From Deltaproteobacteria bacterium (GTDB lineage Bacteria; Myxococcota_A; Polyangia; Polyangiales; Houyiibacteriaceae): 64,000 nt of DNA. The stretch covers positions 124,001 through 188,000 of the forward strand of contig JAEPMI010000009.1 in assembly GCA_017644045.1 (NCBI GenBank), read 5' to 3'. This document shows positions 1 to 7,953 of this stretch, piece by piece. Within the stretch, counting starts at the first letter, position 1. Each line of letters begins with the position of its first letter. A program made the translations under genes and the position numbers. The notes under the pieces are model-generated. The model saw nothing but the letters and a program-made list of their open reading frames with translations, was not told where the DNA came from and made no database searches.

Positions 1-1
1 A

Positions 2-1081
2 AGCCTCTTCCCCTACCCGAGCGCCTGGTATTGCATCGACGACGTGCGGACGCTGGCTCCCGGCGAGCTGAAGCACTTCTCGCTCTGCGGCGAGGACATC
101 GTCTACTTCCGCACCGAGAGCGGCGAGCTCGCGGCGATGGAGGCCTACTGCCCGCACATGGGCGCGAACTTCGGCCACGGCGGCAAGGTGATCGGCGAGC
201 ACGTGCAGTGCCCTTTCCACGGCTTCGAGTTCGGCACCGACGGACGCTGCGCGAAGGTCCCGGAGAGCAAGGGCGTGCCCAAGCTGAAGGCCCGAACGCT
301 CCACACCGACCTGGTCATGGACCACCTCTTCGTCTGGTACGACTACCTCGGTCGGCCGCCGAGCTTCCGGCTCCAGCTCTGGGACCACCCGCTGGTGTCC
401 ACGCTCTCGACGAGCATCACCATGCGCACGCACCCGCAGGAGCTCGCGGAGAACGGTTCGGACCTCCGGCACTTCCGCTTCCTGCACCACAACAACTTCC
501 GCATGCTCCGCGCCGAAGCGGACCCGGAGCGACCGCACGTCTTCCGCACGACCCTGAAGGGCAAGATCTTCGAGGAGAGCTCCGGTCGGCAGTTCCAGCG
601 CGACCTGCTCGCGGCCGAGGTCGACATCGCGATGAACGGGCTCGGGTTCCTCGCGGCGCGCTGCGATCTCTACAAGGTCGGCGTGGTGAACCAGTACCTC
701 GCGTGCGGGACGCCACTGAACGAGCACGAGACGGTGCTGCGCATCATCACGGCGTTCGAGGAGATCCAGGACTTCGGCACGTTCGTGCCCGGGTTCCGCC
801 GACTCCCGGGGAGCGGCTGGCTGCAGTCGAAGATGCAGCGCCCGGTCGCCAAGCTCTTCACCAAGCTGATGTTCGACGACGTCGTCGCGGTCCAGCTCGA
901 GGACCGCGACGTCTGGCACCACAAGATCCACCGCTCCGAGCGCAAGGGCCTCGACCGCTCGGTGGTCCAGTTCCGCAAGTGGGCGGAACAGTTCTACCCG
1001 AACGGCGATCCCTATCTGTCGCTGGCAGAAGCGGATGCGCTGCCGGACGTCTCTCTCGAGGCCGTCCGGGCCAGCGCCTAG
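2..1081 (+). CDS. Rieske [2Fe-2S] non-haem iron oxygenase, 5' end outside window
   Basis: The frame is open from base 2, so the true start lies upstream and 359 residues are visible. The N-terminal Rieske domain shows CPHMG followed by CPFHGF, the C-x-H ... C-x2-H cluster ligands. A mononuclear iron site follows as DLRHFRFLH (D-x2-H-x4-H) in the 'ENGSDLRHF' stretch. This layout fits the KshA / cholesterol-7-desaturase (Nvd, DAF-36) type of single-component-looking oxygenase, which needs a separate reductase. The family hydroxylates or desaturates steroid-like or aromatic substrates; the substrate here is unknown. Sterol biosynthesis is known in some myxobacteria, so a sterol or lipid substrate is plausible inference. 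Its TAG stop overlaps the opposing gene's stop in a shared CTAG. Confidence 0.9.
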   Translation, partial: SLFPYPSAWYCIDDVRTLAPGELKHFSLCGEDIVYFRTESGELAAMEAYCPHMGANFGHGGKVIGEHVQCPFHGFEFGTDGRCAKVPESKGVPKLKARTLHTDLVMDHLFVWYDYLGRPPSFRLQLWDHPLVSTLSTSITMRTHPQELAENGSDLRHFRFLHHNNFRMLRAEADPERPHVFRTTLKGKIFEESSGRQFQRDLLAAEVDIAMNGLGFLAARCDLYKVGVVNQYLACGTPLNEHETVLRIITAFEEIQDFGTFVPGFRRLPGSGWLQSKMQRPVAKLFTKLMFDDVVAVQLEDRDVWHHKIHRSERKGLDRSVVQFRKWAEQFYPNGDPYLSLAEADALPDVSLEAVRASA

Positions 1082-1536
1082 CGCTCGGTCGCGACGCGGA
1101 CGACGATCTCTCGGCCGTCGAGCTCGCTGCGGTGCAGCGTGTCGATGACCGCGGCCGCGTCCTTGCGGTCGGTGACGGTCACGAAGCCGAAGTTCCGTGA
1201 GCGGCCGGTGTCGCGATCCTTGATCACCACGGCCTCGTCGATCTGGAAGTCCGCCTCGAAGTGCGCGAGCAGCGACGCGCTGGTCGTGTCGTCGCTGAGG
1301 CTACCGATGAAGAGCTTCGACGGGATCGGCGCCGCGCTCCGCCCGACGCTCGGGCCGGCATGGAGGTCCGCCAGCACTTCCTCGGGCGACATCAGCCCGC
1401 CGACGATGTCTTCCTGCGTGACGATCTCCGGCTCGGCCGGATCCATGTCGCGCTTCTCGTCGCGCCGGCGGCGCTTCTCTCGCCGCTTCTCGGCCTTCTT
1501 CTGCTCGCGAGCACGTTTGGAGAATGACGCGCTCAT
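1078..1536 (-). CDS. RRM-domain RNA-binding protein
   Basis: This 152-residue protein starts at the ATG at 1536; the frame is open further upstream, but that part looks non-coding. Residues 1-35 are highly basic (SKRAREQKKAEKRREKRRRR). The C-terminal RNA recognition motif has RNP2 as LFIGSL and RNP1 as RNFGFVTV, with the usual beta-alpha-beta spacing. It should bind single-stranded RNA in the cytoplasm, like the short bacterial RRM proteins linked to cold shock. The acidic linker (DMDPAEPEIVTQEDIV) between basic tail and RRM is distinctive. It is divergently oriented from the HEAT gene across 170 bp. Its stop shares CTAG with the Rieske gene. Confidence 0.85.
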   Translation of the reverse strand: MSASFSKRAREQKKAEKRREKRRRRDEKRDMDPAEPEIVTQEDIVGGLMSPEEVLADLHAGPSVGRSAAPIPSKLFIGSLSDDTTSASLLAHFEADFQIDEAVVIKDRDTGRSRNFGFVTVTDRKDAAAVIDTLHRSELDGREIVVRVATER

Positions 1537-1706
1537 CGGGAATGCCCGGTGTGGAGGTTGGGGAGGATTCGGCCGTGTGTGCTTCGAAAGATGGGGACGC
1601 TCGTTTCTCTGTGGAAGGTGAACGTGGACACCCTGCCACTTCTCACCGGACTCGCAACGTGGCAGATCTCTCGCACCGCGCGTAGGCTCCGCGCAAAGGG
1701 GGTGGA

Positions 1707-3806
1707 ATGCTCGACGGTCTCGATTCGATCGACTGGTCTTCACTGGAAGATGCCTACGGCCCCGCGGTCGACGTGCCCGACCTCCTGCGCGCGATCGCCG
1801 GTGGCGAGCCGAGGGCCGTCGGGACGCTCGAGGCGCACATCTTCCACCAGGGCGCGACTTACTATCCGGCCGCGCCGCCGGCGGTCCCCTTCCTGATCGA
1901 GCTGGCCACCACCGCTTCCGTCGAGGGACGAGAGGTCGTCATCGACTTTCTCGCCGAGCTCTGTGGCCCCGAACCGGTCGGACTGATCGGCTGGGATCCC
2001 TACGCGTTCCGCTCCACCCCCGCCTCGCCGGAGCAACCCGAGGGGAAGCGAACGGTCGCGGCGATCCGAAGAGGCGTCGCCTCGCTCCGCGTGCTGGTCT
2101 CGGACGGCGACCCGCGGGTCCGAGCGTCGGCCGCGCGGCTCGTGGCCGAGCTGCGCGATTCGGAGTCCCTCGACGAGTTGCGCAGCCCCGAGTCGGATCC
2201 GCGTGCGCTGACGAGCCGCGTGCTCGCCCGAGCCAGGCTCGGGGAGGACGCGGACGCGCTTCGCGAGCTCGCGGCGCACGAGCACCCGGCGGTCCGAGCG
2301 GCCGTCGCGGTCGGGCTGCGTTGGTGCGGCGACGAGACCTCGCTCGCGATGCTCGAAGAGGCGTCCCTGCTCCCCGGCGACGAGCGCTTCGTGTGGGACT
2401 TCCCCTGGGGCGACCTCGTCGAGCTGGTGGCGTCGGTGCTCATCGGGGCCCTCGAAGGAGCGAACGACGAGGTCGTGGAGCAGACCCTCCGCGTGGTTCG
2501 TGCGCGTCTCGCGCGGGGCGACTCGCTCTCACCGCCCCGCGACTTCCCACGCCGCACGCTGGACCCGGACCCGCCGAAGGAGCCCTGGCGGGAGAGTGCC
2601 GAAGACCGCGCACTCCGGGCGCTGGTGGGGGTGGTGGCGCGGGGCACTTTCGCGAACCTCGCCGCTCGCGTCGACCCGATCGAGGCGCACGAGCTCAGCG
2701 ATGCGCAGCGTTCGGTGCTCCAGCTCACGGTCGACTTCGGGATGCCGATCCCGGTCCGCGCCATCCCTTGGCTCGAGCCCGACGCGATGCGGCGGTACCT
2801 CGAGGGCGGCGGCCCTCTCGACCGACCGGTGACCATCGACGGCAAGACCCGGCCTGCCTGGCTCTGGCTCGACGAGACGAAGGCCCCCGAGCTGGACGCG
2901 GTCGACGCGGTCCTGGCGACGATCCCCGACGACGAGCTCATCCCCTTCGTCGAGGACCTGCTCTCGTTCGCGTACTCGCGCAACGGTTCCATTCCCGTGC
3001 TGAAGTGGAACTGCTGGGACCCGCTCTCCCGCCGCATGATCGCGGCGGCGCCGGCGCTCGCGGAGCCGATCCGGGCGCTCGCGGCGAACCTGCCGGAGAT
3101 GGTCCCGAGCCAGGTCGCGCTGCTCTTCGCTCGCCTCATCGACCAGCTCGGCGAGTTGGACGACGAGCGATGGGACCACCTGCTCCGCCGCGCGGCCTAC
3201 GTCCCCGACGACGCCCGCCCCCTGCTGGAGCCGCTCCCTCTCGAGCGCCGGAGTCGGATCGTCGGAGGCCTCCAGAACCCCTACACGCGCGGCAAGATGC
3301 TCGACCTGGGGGACCCGGCGATCGTCAGGGCGACCACCCTCGAGCTCATGATGACGAAGGACTGGTGGGCCGACGTCCTCACGACCGAGCAGATCCTCAC
3401 CGCGCTCGGCGAAGAAGCCGTCCCCGCGCTGCGGGACACGCTCACGAAGGCGATCGCGGCGGAGGACGACATCCGGACCGGGGTGATCGAGAAGGCCATC
3501 CGCGCCCTCGAAGGAACGTTGGAGCACGAGCTCGTCGTGGTGCTCGCGGGCGACGAGATCGACGCCGCGCTCTTCGGCGAAGGCGACGACCCGATCGCGC
3601 TGTTCACCTTCCCGGCGAACCCCAAGGAGGAGGACCTGGCGACGCTCGCCGCGGCGCTCGAGGCGGCGGAAGCGATCGTGCTACGGCTGACCGACGACGA
3701 CGAGTCGCCCGTGGGCAACAACACGCTCTATCGCTTGCAGCGCCTCATCCACTGGGAGGGCGCGGAGTCCATTCACTGGGGCGGCACCTCGCTCCGACGC
3801 GGCTGA
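1707..3806 (+). CDS. HEAT-repeat protein
   Basis: This is a 699-residue soluble protein with no signal peptide or membrane segment. Alpha-helical repeats occur throughout, for example GDPRVRASAARLVAELRD and HEHPAVRAAVAVGLRWCGD, typical of HEAT repeats. The N-terminal stretch WSSLEDAYGPAVDVPDLL, with a later HQGATYY and PFLIELA, matches a recurrent family of HEAT proteins seen in actinobacteria and myxobacteria. Its function is unknown; HEAT arrays usually serve as protein-binding scaffolds. A GGGGGTGG purine run lies just before the ATG and can act as ribosome binding site. The gene ends 23 bp from the convergent phosphotransferase gene. Confidence 0.8.
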   Translation: MLDGLDSIDWSSLEDAYGPAVDVPDLLRAIAGGEPRAVGTLEAHIFHQGATYYPAAPPAVPFLIELATTASVEGREVVIDFLAELCGPEPVGLIGWDPYAFRSTPASPEQPEGKRTVAAIRRGVASLRVLVSDGDPRVRASAARLVAELRDSESLDELRSPESDPRALTSRVLARARLGEDADALRELAAHEHPAVRAAVAVGLRWCGDETSLAMLEEASLLPGDERFVWDFPWGDLVELVASVLIGALEGANDEVVEQTLRVVRARLARGDSLSPPRDFPRRTLDPDPPKEPWRESAEDRALRALVGVVARGTFANLAARVDPIEAHELSDAQRSVLQLTVDFGMPIPVRAIPWLEPDAMRRYLEGGGPLDRPVTIDGKTRPAWLWLDETKAPELDAVDAVLATIPDDELIPFVEDLLSFAYSRNGSIPVLKWNCWDPLSRRMIAAAPALAEPIRALAANLPEMVPSQVALLFARLIDQLGELDDERWDHLLRRAAYVPDDARPLLEPLPLERRSRIVGGLQNPYTRGKMLDLGDPAIVRATTLELMMTKDWWADVLTTEQILTALGEEAVPALRDTLTKAIAAEDDIRTGVIEKAIRALEGTLEHELVVVLAGDEIDAALFGEGDDPIALFTFPANPKEEDLATLAAALEAAEAIVLRLTDDDESPVGNNTLYRLQRLIHWEGAESIHWGGTSLRRG

Positions 3807-3829
3807 TCGAGGTCGGCGCTGGCGCAGGC

Positions 3830-4747
3830 TCACGACGGCTCCATGGCACCGAGCGCGTCGCGGTAGTCACGGACGGTTCCCGCGCTCGGCGACCAGCCGG
3901 CGAGGAAGCGGTGGAAATCCGCTCGGGCGGCCGGGTAGAGCCCACGCCACTCGGCTTCGAGGGCGTCGGCGTCCACCTCCGGGTCGAGCGCCGAGCGAAG
4001 CTCCGCGAAGTAGTGGTCGAGGAGCCCATCGGAGCCGCGGTCGCCACCCCCCCACCCACGGCGACCGAAGAGCAGGTAGGCGACGTCCTTCATGCCGCAG
4101 CCGCCGCCGACGTACTGGAAGTCGACGGCCGCCACCCAACCATCCGACGCGAAGCAGAAGTTCGCCGGCTTCGCGTCGCCGTGGACCAGGGTACGAAAGC
4201 GCGCTCGGCGGAGGCGGCCGTCGATCGCGGGGGCGGCGTCACGGAGCCGCGCGTCCGCGATGGCGGCGAGCTCGTCGGGGCGGGTCTTCAGGTGCCAGTA
4301 GGTACCCTGGCCCCAGAGCTGGTCCGGCGCCTGCCCGAGGAAGGTCGCGTGAAAGTGCGCGAGCCAACTCAGGCAACCCATCGCCTCGGCCTTCGAGAGC
4401 GCGCTGCGGCGACCGGCGAAGCCCGCGGCGTCGAGGTCCTCGAGGAGGAAGCGCCAGCCTTCCTTCGTGCGGTCGGCGGCGAAGCACCGAGCGACGCGAC
4501 ACGCCTCGGAGCAGCGCGATGCGTAGCTTCGGTTGAACGCGCGCTCCACGTCGTAGGAGCGCAGCTTCCGCTCGTGAGAGCGCCCGCGACCGCTGCCTGG
4601 GGTGACGTGTTTGACGATGACCGAGGGCTGGCTCGCACCCTCGAGAGTCACTCGGAGGATCTCCCCGTAGCCGCTCCACAGGGTCTGCAGATGCTCGCGC
4701 TCGAGCACCTGGTCGGCCCCGGTCACGTCACGAATCCACGCGTCCAC
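3830..4747 (-). CDS. Aminoglycoside/choline/ecdysteroid-kinase-like phosphotransferase
   Basis: This 305-residue protein has a protein-kinase-like fold. The catalytic loop is HGDAKPANF (H189, D191, N196) and the metal-binding DFG equivalent is DFQ (D209-Q211). VIVKHV near residue 45 is the likely ATP-binding lysine strand. These features fit the EcKL / APH superfamily, which phosphorylates small-molecule hydroxyls. The substrate cannot be told; antibiotic resistance is not implied. The start is GTG at 4747, with TAGCCT six bases upstream and no Shine-Dalgarno sequence, so the transcript may be leaderless. It is divergent from the EF-hand gene across only 32 bp. Confidence 0.8.
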   Translation of the reverse strand: MDAWIRDVTGADQVLEREHLQTLWSGYGEILRVTLEGASQPSVIVKHVTPGSGRGRSHERKLRSYDVERAFNRSYASRCSEACRVARCFAADRTKEGWRFLLEDLDAAGFAGRRSALSKAEAMGCLSWLAHFHATFLGQAPDQLWGQGTYWHLKTRPDELAAIADARLRDAAPAIDGRLRRARFRTLVHGDAKPANFCFASDGWVAAVDFQYVGGGCGMKDVAYLLFGRRGWGGGDRGSDGLLDHYFAELRSALDPEVDADALEAEWRGLYPAARADFHRFLAGWSPSAGTVRDYRDALGAMEPS

Positions 4748-4779
4748 CGCCGAAGGCTAGCGCGTGATAGAACCAGTGC
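4748..4779. promoter_or_regulatory. Compact divergent promoter with two face-to-face -10 boxes
   Basis: The 32 bp between the GTG of the phosphotransferase and the ATG of the EF-hand gene must hold both promoters if they are independent. On the minus strand TAGCCT (4754-4759) lies 6 nt before GTG. On the plus strand TAGAAC (4768-4773) lies 6 nt before ATG. There is no room for ribosome binding sites, so both messages would be leaderless and the two polymerases would compete. Confidence 0.5.
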
Positions 4780-5004
4780 ATGGCGCTTAGCGAGGACGAG
4801 CTCCAGGAGCTCCGGGAGACCTTCGACCACTTCGACACCGATGGGAACGGGGTGATCGACCGACACGAGTTCCGAGAGCTGCTGAAGAGCCTCGACCCGG
4901 GCTTCAACGAAGACGACGTCGTCATGGGCCTGAAGGTCCTGGACGCGAACGAGAACGACGTCATCGACTGGGAAGAGTTCCGCGACTGGTGGGGCGCCCG
5001 CTGA
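4780..5004 (+). CDS. Two-EF-hand calcium-binding protein
   Basis: This 74-residue soluble protein has two EF-hands. Loop 1 is DTDGNGVIDRHE (residues 19-30), a perfect 12-residue loop with Gly at position 6 and Glu at 12. Loop 2 is DANENDVIDWEE (55-66), which has Asp in place of the usual Gly at position 6 but keeps the acidic ligands. There is no signal peptide, so it is probably a cytoplasmic Ca2+ sensor or buffer, a calmodulin-like half molecule. It ends one base before the convergent PARG stop, inside a 16-bp perfect palindrome. Confidence 0.9.
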   Translation: MALSEDELQELRETFDHFDTDGNGVIDRHEFRELLKSLDPGFNEDDVVMGLKVLDANENDVIDWEEFRDWWGAR

Positions 5005-5015
5005 GCTAGCTCAGC
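5000..5015. repeat. Perfect 16-bp palindrome spanning two convergent stop codons
   Basis: GCTGAGCTAGCTCAGC is perfectly self-complementary. It contains the TGA of the EF-hand gene (5002-5004) and the CTA (TAG on the minus strand) of the PARG gene (5006-5008). The symmetry follows partly from coding constraints. It could also form a small bidirectional hairpin. Confidence 0.8.
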
Positions 5016-5836
5016 ACCCGGCGGAAGGCCGCTAGGTTCGCGGCGCTCACGTTCCCGCGATCGGGGATCGCGAACACCACGCGGTCGAAGTCGCCCCAGC
5101 GACCGGATTCGAGCACGCGACGCGCGGCTTCGGCGACCGGCTCCGGGTCGTTGCGAAACGCGCCGCAGCCCCAGGCGCCGAGGATCACCGTTCGGTGCTC
5201 GTGTTCCAGCGCCACGGCGAGGATGTTGGCCCACCGCCGCTCGAAGGTCGCCTCGATCGCCGAGGCCTCCTCGGGACGGTTGCGCTGAATCGCACCGGCG
5301 TTGGGGGCAGGCGCGGTGATCACACCGACCACGATCGGCGCGTCGAGGAGCGGCGCCTTCGTCGCGAGACGGAAGAAGGGGACGCCCGGCGAATGGATCA
5401 GCCGGTCACTGTAGAGGAGCGTGCGCTCGCCGCGATGGTGCTCGTAGTACTCGCGCTGCGTGAGGAGGGTCCGATAGAGCCCGGAGCATCGGCAGAGCTC
5501 CTCCTCTTGCGCTCGCGCGCCACCGAGGAAGCCGCCGCCGGGGTTTCGGGCGGAGGCGAAGTTCAGCACCACCGCGTCGTCCTCGGCCCAGCGCTCGGCC
5601 GCCTCTTGGGTGGTGTTTGCCACCACCTCGATGGGCGGCACTCGGCCGTCCGCGGCGCGAGCGCGCAGCACGTCGAGCTCGCCCGGGAGATAGAGACGCG
5701 TGCCCGCCTCGGCCCGCGCTTGCAGCGCTCCGATGGAGACGGTCTTCCCCGACGCGGCCGTGTATGAGCCGGCGTCGAGAATGGCGAGCACCTGCTTCGC
5801 CGCAGGGTTGGACGCCTTCCGGTCGTCGAGAGACAT
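5006..5836 (-). CDS. Bacterial-type poly(ADP-ribose) glycohydrolase (DUF2263/TIGR02452-like)
   Basis: This 276-residue protein starts at ATG 5836 (MSLDDRK); an upstream ATG at 5872 gives 12 poorly conserved extra residues. The PARG signature GGG-x(6-8)-QEE is present as GGGFLGGARAQEE, with GGG at about residues 100-102 and catalytic Glu pair 111-112. NTTQEAA, VLNFASARNPGGG and the C-terminal LGAWGCGAFRNDP macrodomain loop match the bacterial PARG family. These enzymes cleave ribose-ribose bonds in ADP-ribose polymers or release ADP-ribose. No PARP-like writer is visible nearby. The enzyme is cytosolic. Confidence 0.88.
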   Translation of the reverse strand: MSLDDRKASNPAAKQVLAILDAGSYTAASGKTVSIGALQARAEAGTRLYLPGELDVLRARAADGRVPPIEVVANTTQEAAERWAEDDAVVLNFASARNPGGGFLGGARAQEEELCRCSGLYRTLLTQREYYEHHRGERTLLYSDRLIHSPGVPFFRLATKAPLLDAPIVVGVITAPAPNAGAIQRNRPEEASAIEATFERRWANILAVALEHEHRTVILGAWGCGAFRNDPEPVAEAARRVLESGRWGDFDRVVFAIPDRGNVSAANLAAFRRVLS

Positions 5837-5918
5837 GGCGCCGCAGGTTGGGTCCGGATCGGCGCACGTCAACGGTGGGTTCCCTCTCGGCGAAGGCGTG
5901 GTTAGCGTCGCCGCCCAT

Positions 5919-6244
5919 ATGCGCCTCGAGACCGACCGACTCCTCCTACGGGACTTCGAACGCGAGGACGCGGGCCCGGTCCACTACTGGCATCGCGACC
6001 CGGAGGGCACCTCGCACGCCACACCTGGGGCCGGGGCTACGCCACGGAGATGGGCCGCGCGCTCCTCGACGCCGCGTTCACGATTGCCCGGCTCGACCAC
6101 ATCAACGCGCTGGTCGACGAGAACAACCATGCGAGCGCGCGTGTCTGTGAGCGCCTCGGGATGGAGGAGCGAGCGCGGATGTTGTGCAGGTACGGGGAGG
6201 CCCGCCGCTTCGTGACCACCCGCGCCGCATGGGAGAACCGCTGA
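5919..6244 (+). pseudogene. RimJ/RimL-type GNAT acetyltransferase remnant with internal deletion and frameshift
   Basis: The ATG at 5919 opens MRLETDRLLLRDFEREDAG, the standard start of RimJ/RimL-type acetyltransferases, and this continues to about HRDPEGTS. Coding then continues in another frame as TWGRGYATEMGRALLDAAF (from about 6020), the acetyl-CoA loop and C-terminal half, ending NR at 6244. The central part of about 60-80 residues found in this family is missing and the two halves are out of frame. A RimJ/L enzyme is normally about 170-180 residues; only about 108 can be assembled. TAGCGT lies 10 bp before the old ATG. Confidence 0.82.
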
Positions 6245-6280
6245 CTTTCCCCGGGTCCGTACTGGGCGTATGTATTCACC

Positions 6281-7867
6281 ATGACTTCATCGCGACTCGC
6301 CGCCGTCGGCGCGCTCCTCCTGATCGTGGGCTGCCCGACGGAGGGTCCGATCGACTCCCCGGACGGATCGGCGCCATGCGCCGTCGACACGGACTGTGAC
6401 GACGATCTCTTCTGCAATGGCGAAGAGACCTGCGATCCCGAGAGCAGCAACGCGAACGCCCGCGGCTGCGTCGCCGGAACGGCGCCCTGCCCCCCGGAGC
6501 GCTGCATCGAAGCGGAGCGGCGCTGCGACACGAGCGGTTGCGAGGACGCGGACGGAGACGGCTACATGGACATCGCGTGCGGCGGCACCGACTGCGACGA
6601 CACCGACGCCGGCCGCTTCCCGGGGCAGGCCGAACGCTGCGACTTCGTCGACGACGACTGCGACCCGACCACGGTCGGCGACCGCGACGCGGACGGCGAC
6701 GGTGTGGTCTCCAGCCTCTGCTGCAACGGCACCACCTGCGGCGCCGACTGCGACGACACTCAGCCCGGCGTGAGCCCGACCTCACCGGAGGTCTGCAACG
6801 ACGTCGACGACGACTGCGACGGCGCGACGGACGAAGGCGTGCTCCAGATGGCCTGGCCGGACGGGGACCGTGACGGTTGGGGTGACGAGGGATCGAGCGT
6901 CGAGCTGCGCTGCGACCTCCCGAGCGACCGCGCCAGCCGCGGCGGTGACTGCGCGGACCTCGACGCGAGCATCAACCCGGACGCCACGGACGTGTGCGAT
7001 GGGATCGACCAGGACTGCGATGGCATGATCGACGAGGGCGCCGACGAGCTCTGCGACGACGCCCTCGGTCCGCTCACCGTCGGCGCCTGTGTGAGCCCGC
7101 CGGATGGGTCGGTCCCGCGATGCCACGGGCTCTACTGCGTCGGCGGCGCCGACGTGTGCTCAGCGAGCACCGACAACCGGTGCGACGCGAACCTGTGCAT
7201 GTCGGGGACGGACTGCGGTGCCTGCGGCGAGGGTTGCCTCGCGTGCAGCGACGGGCACTGCTCCGGTGGTGGCGCCGGCGGGGCGATCTTCGCCTGGTCC
7301 GTCAGGGACGCGCTCGCCGACACGCCGGTGGCGGGAGCGACGGCGGAGCCCTTCGGCAGCTGCGCCTCGGCCACCTACGGGATGACCGACGCCTCGGGCT
7401 TCTTCGTCATGGAGCTCAGCTTCCCCGAAGACAACGACCTCGATGGCTTCCGCTTTCGGGCGACCGGCTACCTGACCACGCTCCCGAGCCGACTCTACGG
7501 CGGCGACGCCTACATGCTGAGCGAGAGCGAGTACGTGGCCGCGCTCGCTGCGGCCCCGACGCCGATCCCCTACGAGCCCGAGCTCGGGGTCGTCGTCATC
7601 CGAAGCTCCGGGTTCCCCCTCAACACGGCGGTGGCCGGACCGGCGATCGTCATCCGCGACGACGGGACGGTGGAAGACGCGTCGGCGGGCGGCTCCGGGC
7701 TCTACGTGCTCACGAACGTCCTCCCCGGCGAATACACCTTCTCCCCGCTGCCCGATGGTTGTTCGAGTCCCGACCCGCAGTGCCAGCGTCTGGATGGCGT
7801 CCATGTGGAAGGTGGTCACGCGACGTCGCTCGAGTTCGTCTGCATGTCGGTCGGCTGCTCCGGCTGA
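6281..7867 (+). CDS. MopE-like Asp/Cys-rich surface lipoprotein
   Basis: This 528-residue protein has a lipoprotein signal peptide ending LLLIVGC (lipid Cys about residue 18). The first 260 residues carry repeated acidic Ca-binding-type motifs such as DADGDGY, DTDAGRFPG, DDDCD and GIDQDCDG, the 'putative metal-binding' repeat of MopE-like proteins, with regular cysteines. Residues about 275-330 are Cys-rich (CMSGTDCGACGEGC). The C-terminal part (about 330-528) looks like carboxypeptidase-regulatory / Cna-B-like beta modules (ASGFFVMEL, PGEYTF). Likely anchored in the outer membrane. A second protein with the same N-terminal plan and nearly the same length lies at 35272-36855. Confidence 0.8.
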   Translation: MTSSRLAAVGALLLIVGCPTEGPIDSPDGSAPCAVDTDCDDDLFCNGEETCDPESSNANARGCVAGTAPCPPERCIEAERRCDTSGCEDADGDGYMDIACGGTDCDDTDAGRFPGQAERCDFVDDDCDPTTVGDRDADGDGVVSSLCCNGTTCGADCDDTQPGVSPTSPEVCNDVDDDCDGATDEGVLQMAWPDGDRDGWGDEGSSVELRCDLPSDRASRGGDCADLDASINPDATDVCDGIDQDCDGMIDEGADELCDDALGPLTVGACVSPPDGSVPRCHGLYCVGGADVCSASTDNRCDANLCMSGTDCGACGEGCLACSDGHCSGGGAGGAIFAWSVRDALADTPVAGATAEPFGSCASATYGMTDASGFFVMELSFPEDNDLDGFRFRATGYLTTLPSRLYGGDAYMLSESEYVAALAAAPTPIPYEPELGVVVIRSSGFPLNTAVAGPAIVIRDDGTVEDASAGGSGLYVLTNVLPGEYTFSPLPDGCSSPDPQCQRLDGVHVEGGHATSLEFVCMSVGCSG

Positions 7868-7953
7868 GCCGTCGATGAACGGGACGCCGCCTGGCGAAAC
7901 GAGCACCGATCCCGTACACCTGATCTCTCCGTTCACGCCGCGGGAGACCGGCC

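Noticed and set aside
1537-1743. N-terminal extension of the RRM protein to an ATG at 1743
   Set aside because: The extra 69 residues lie across the divergent intergenic region and upstream gene start, and are unlike the RRM family.
2321-4855. Plus-strand frame open across the HEAT and phosphotransferase genes
   Set aside because: It reads out of frame through both recognisable genes and gives an Arg/Pro-rich product; no start signal or motif.
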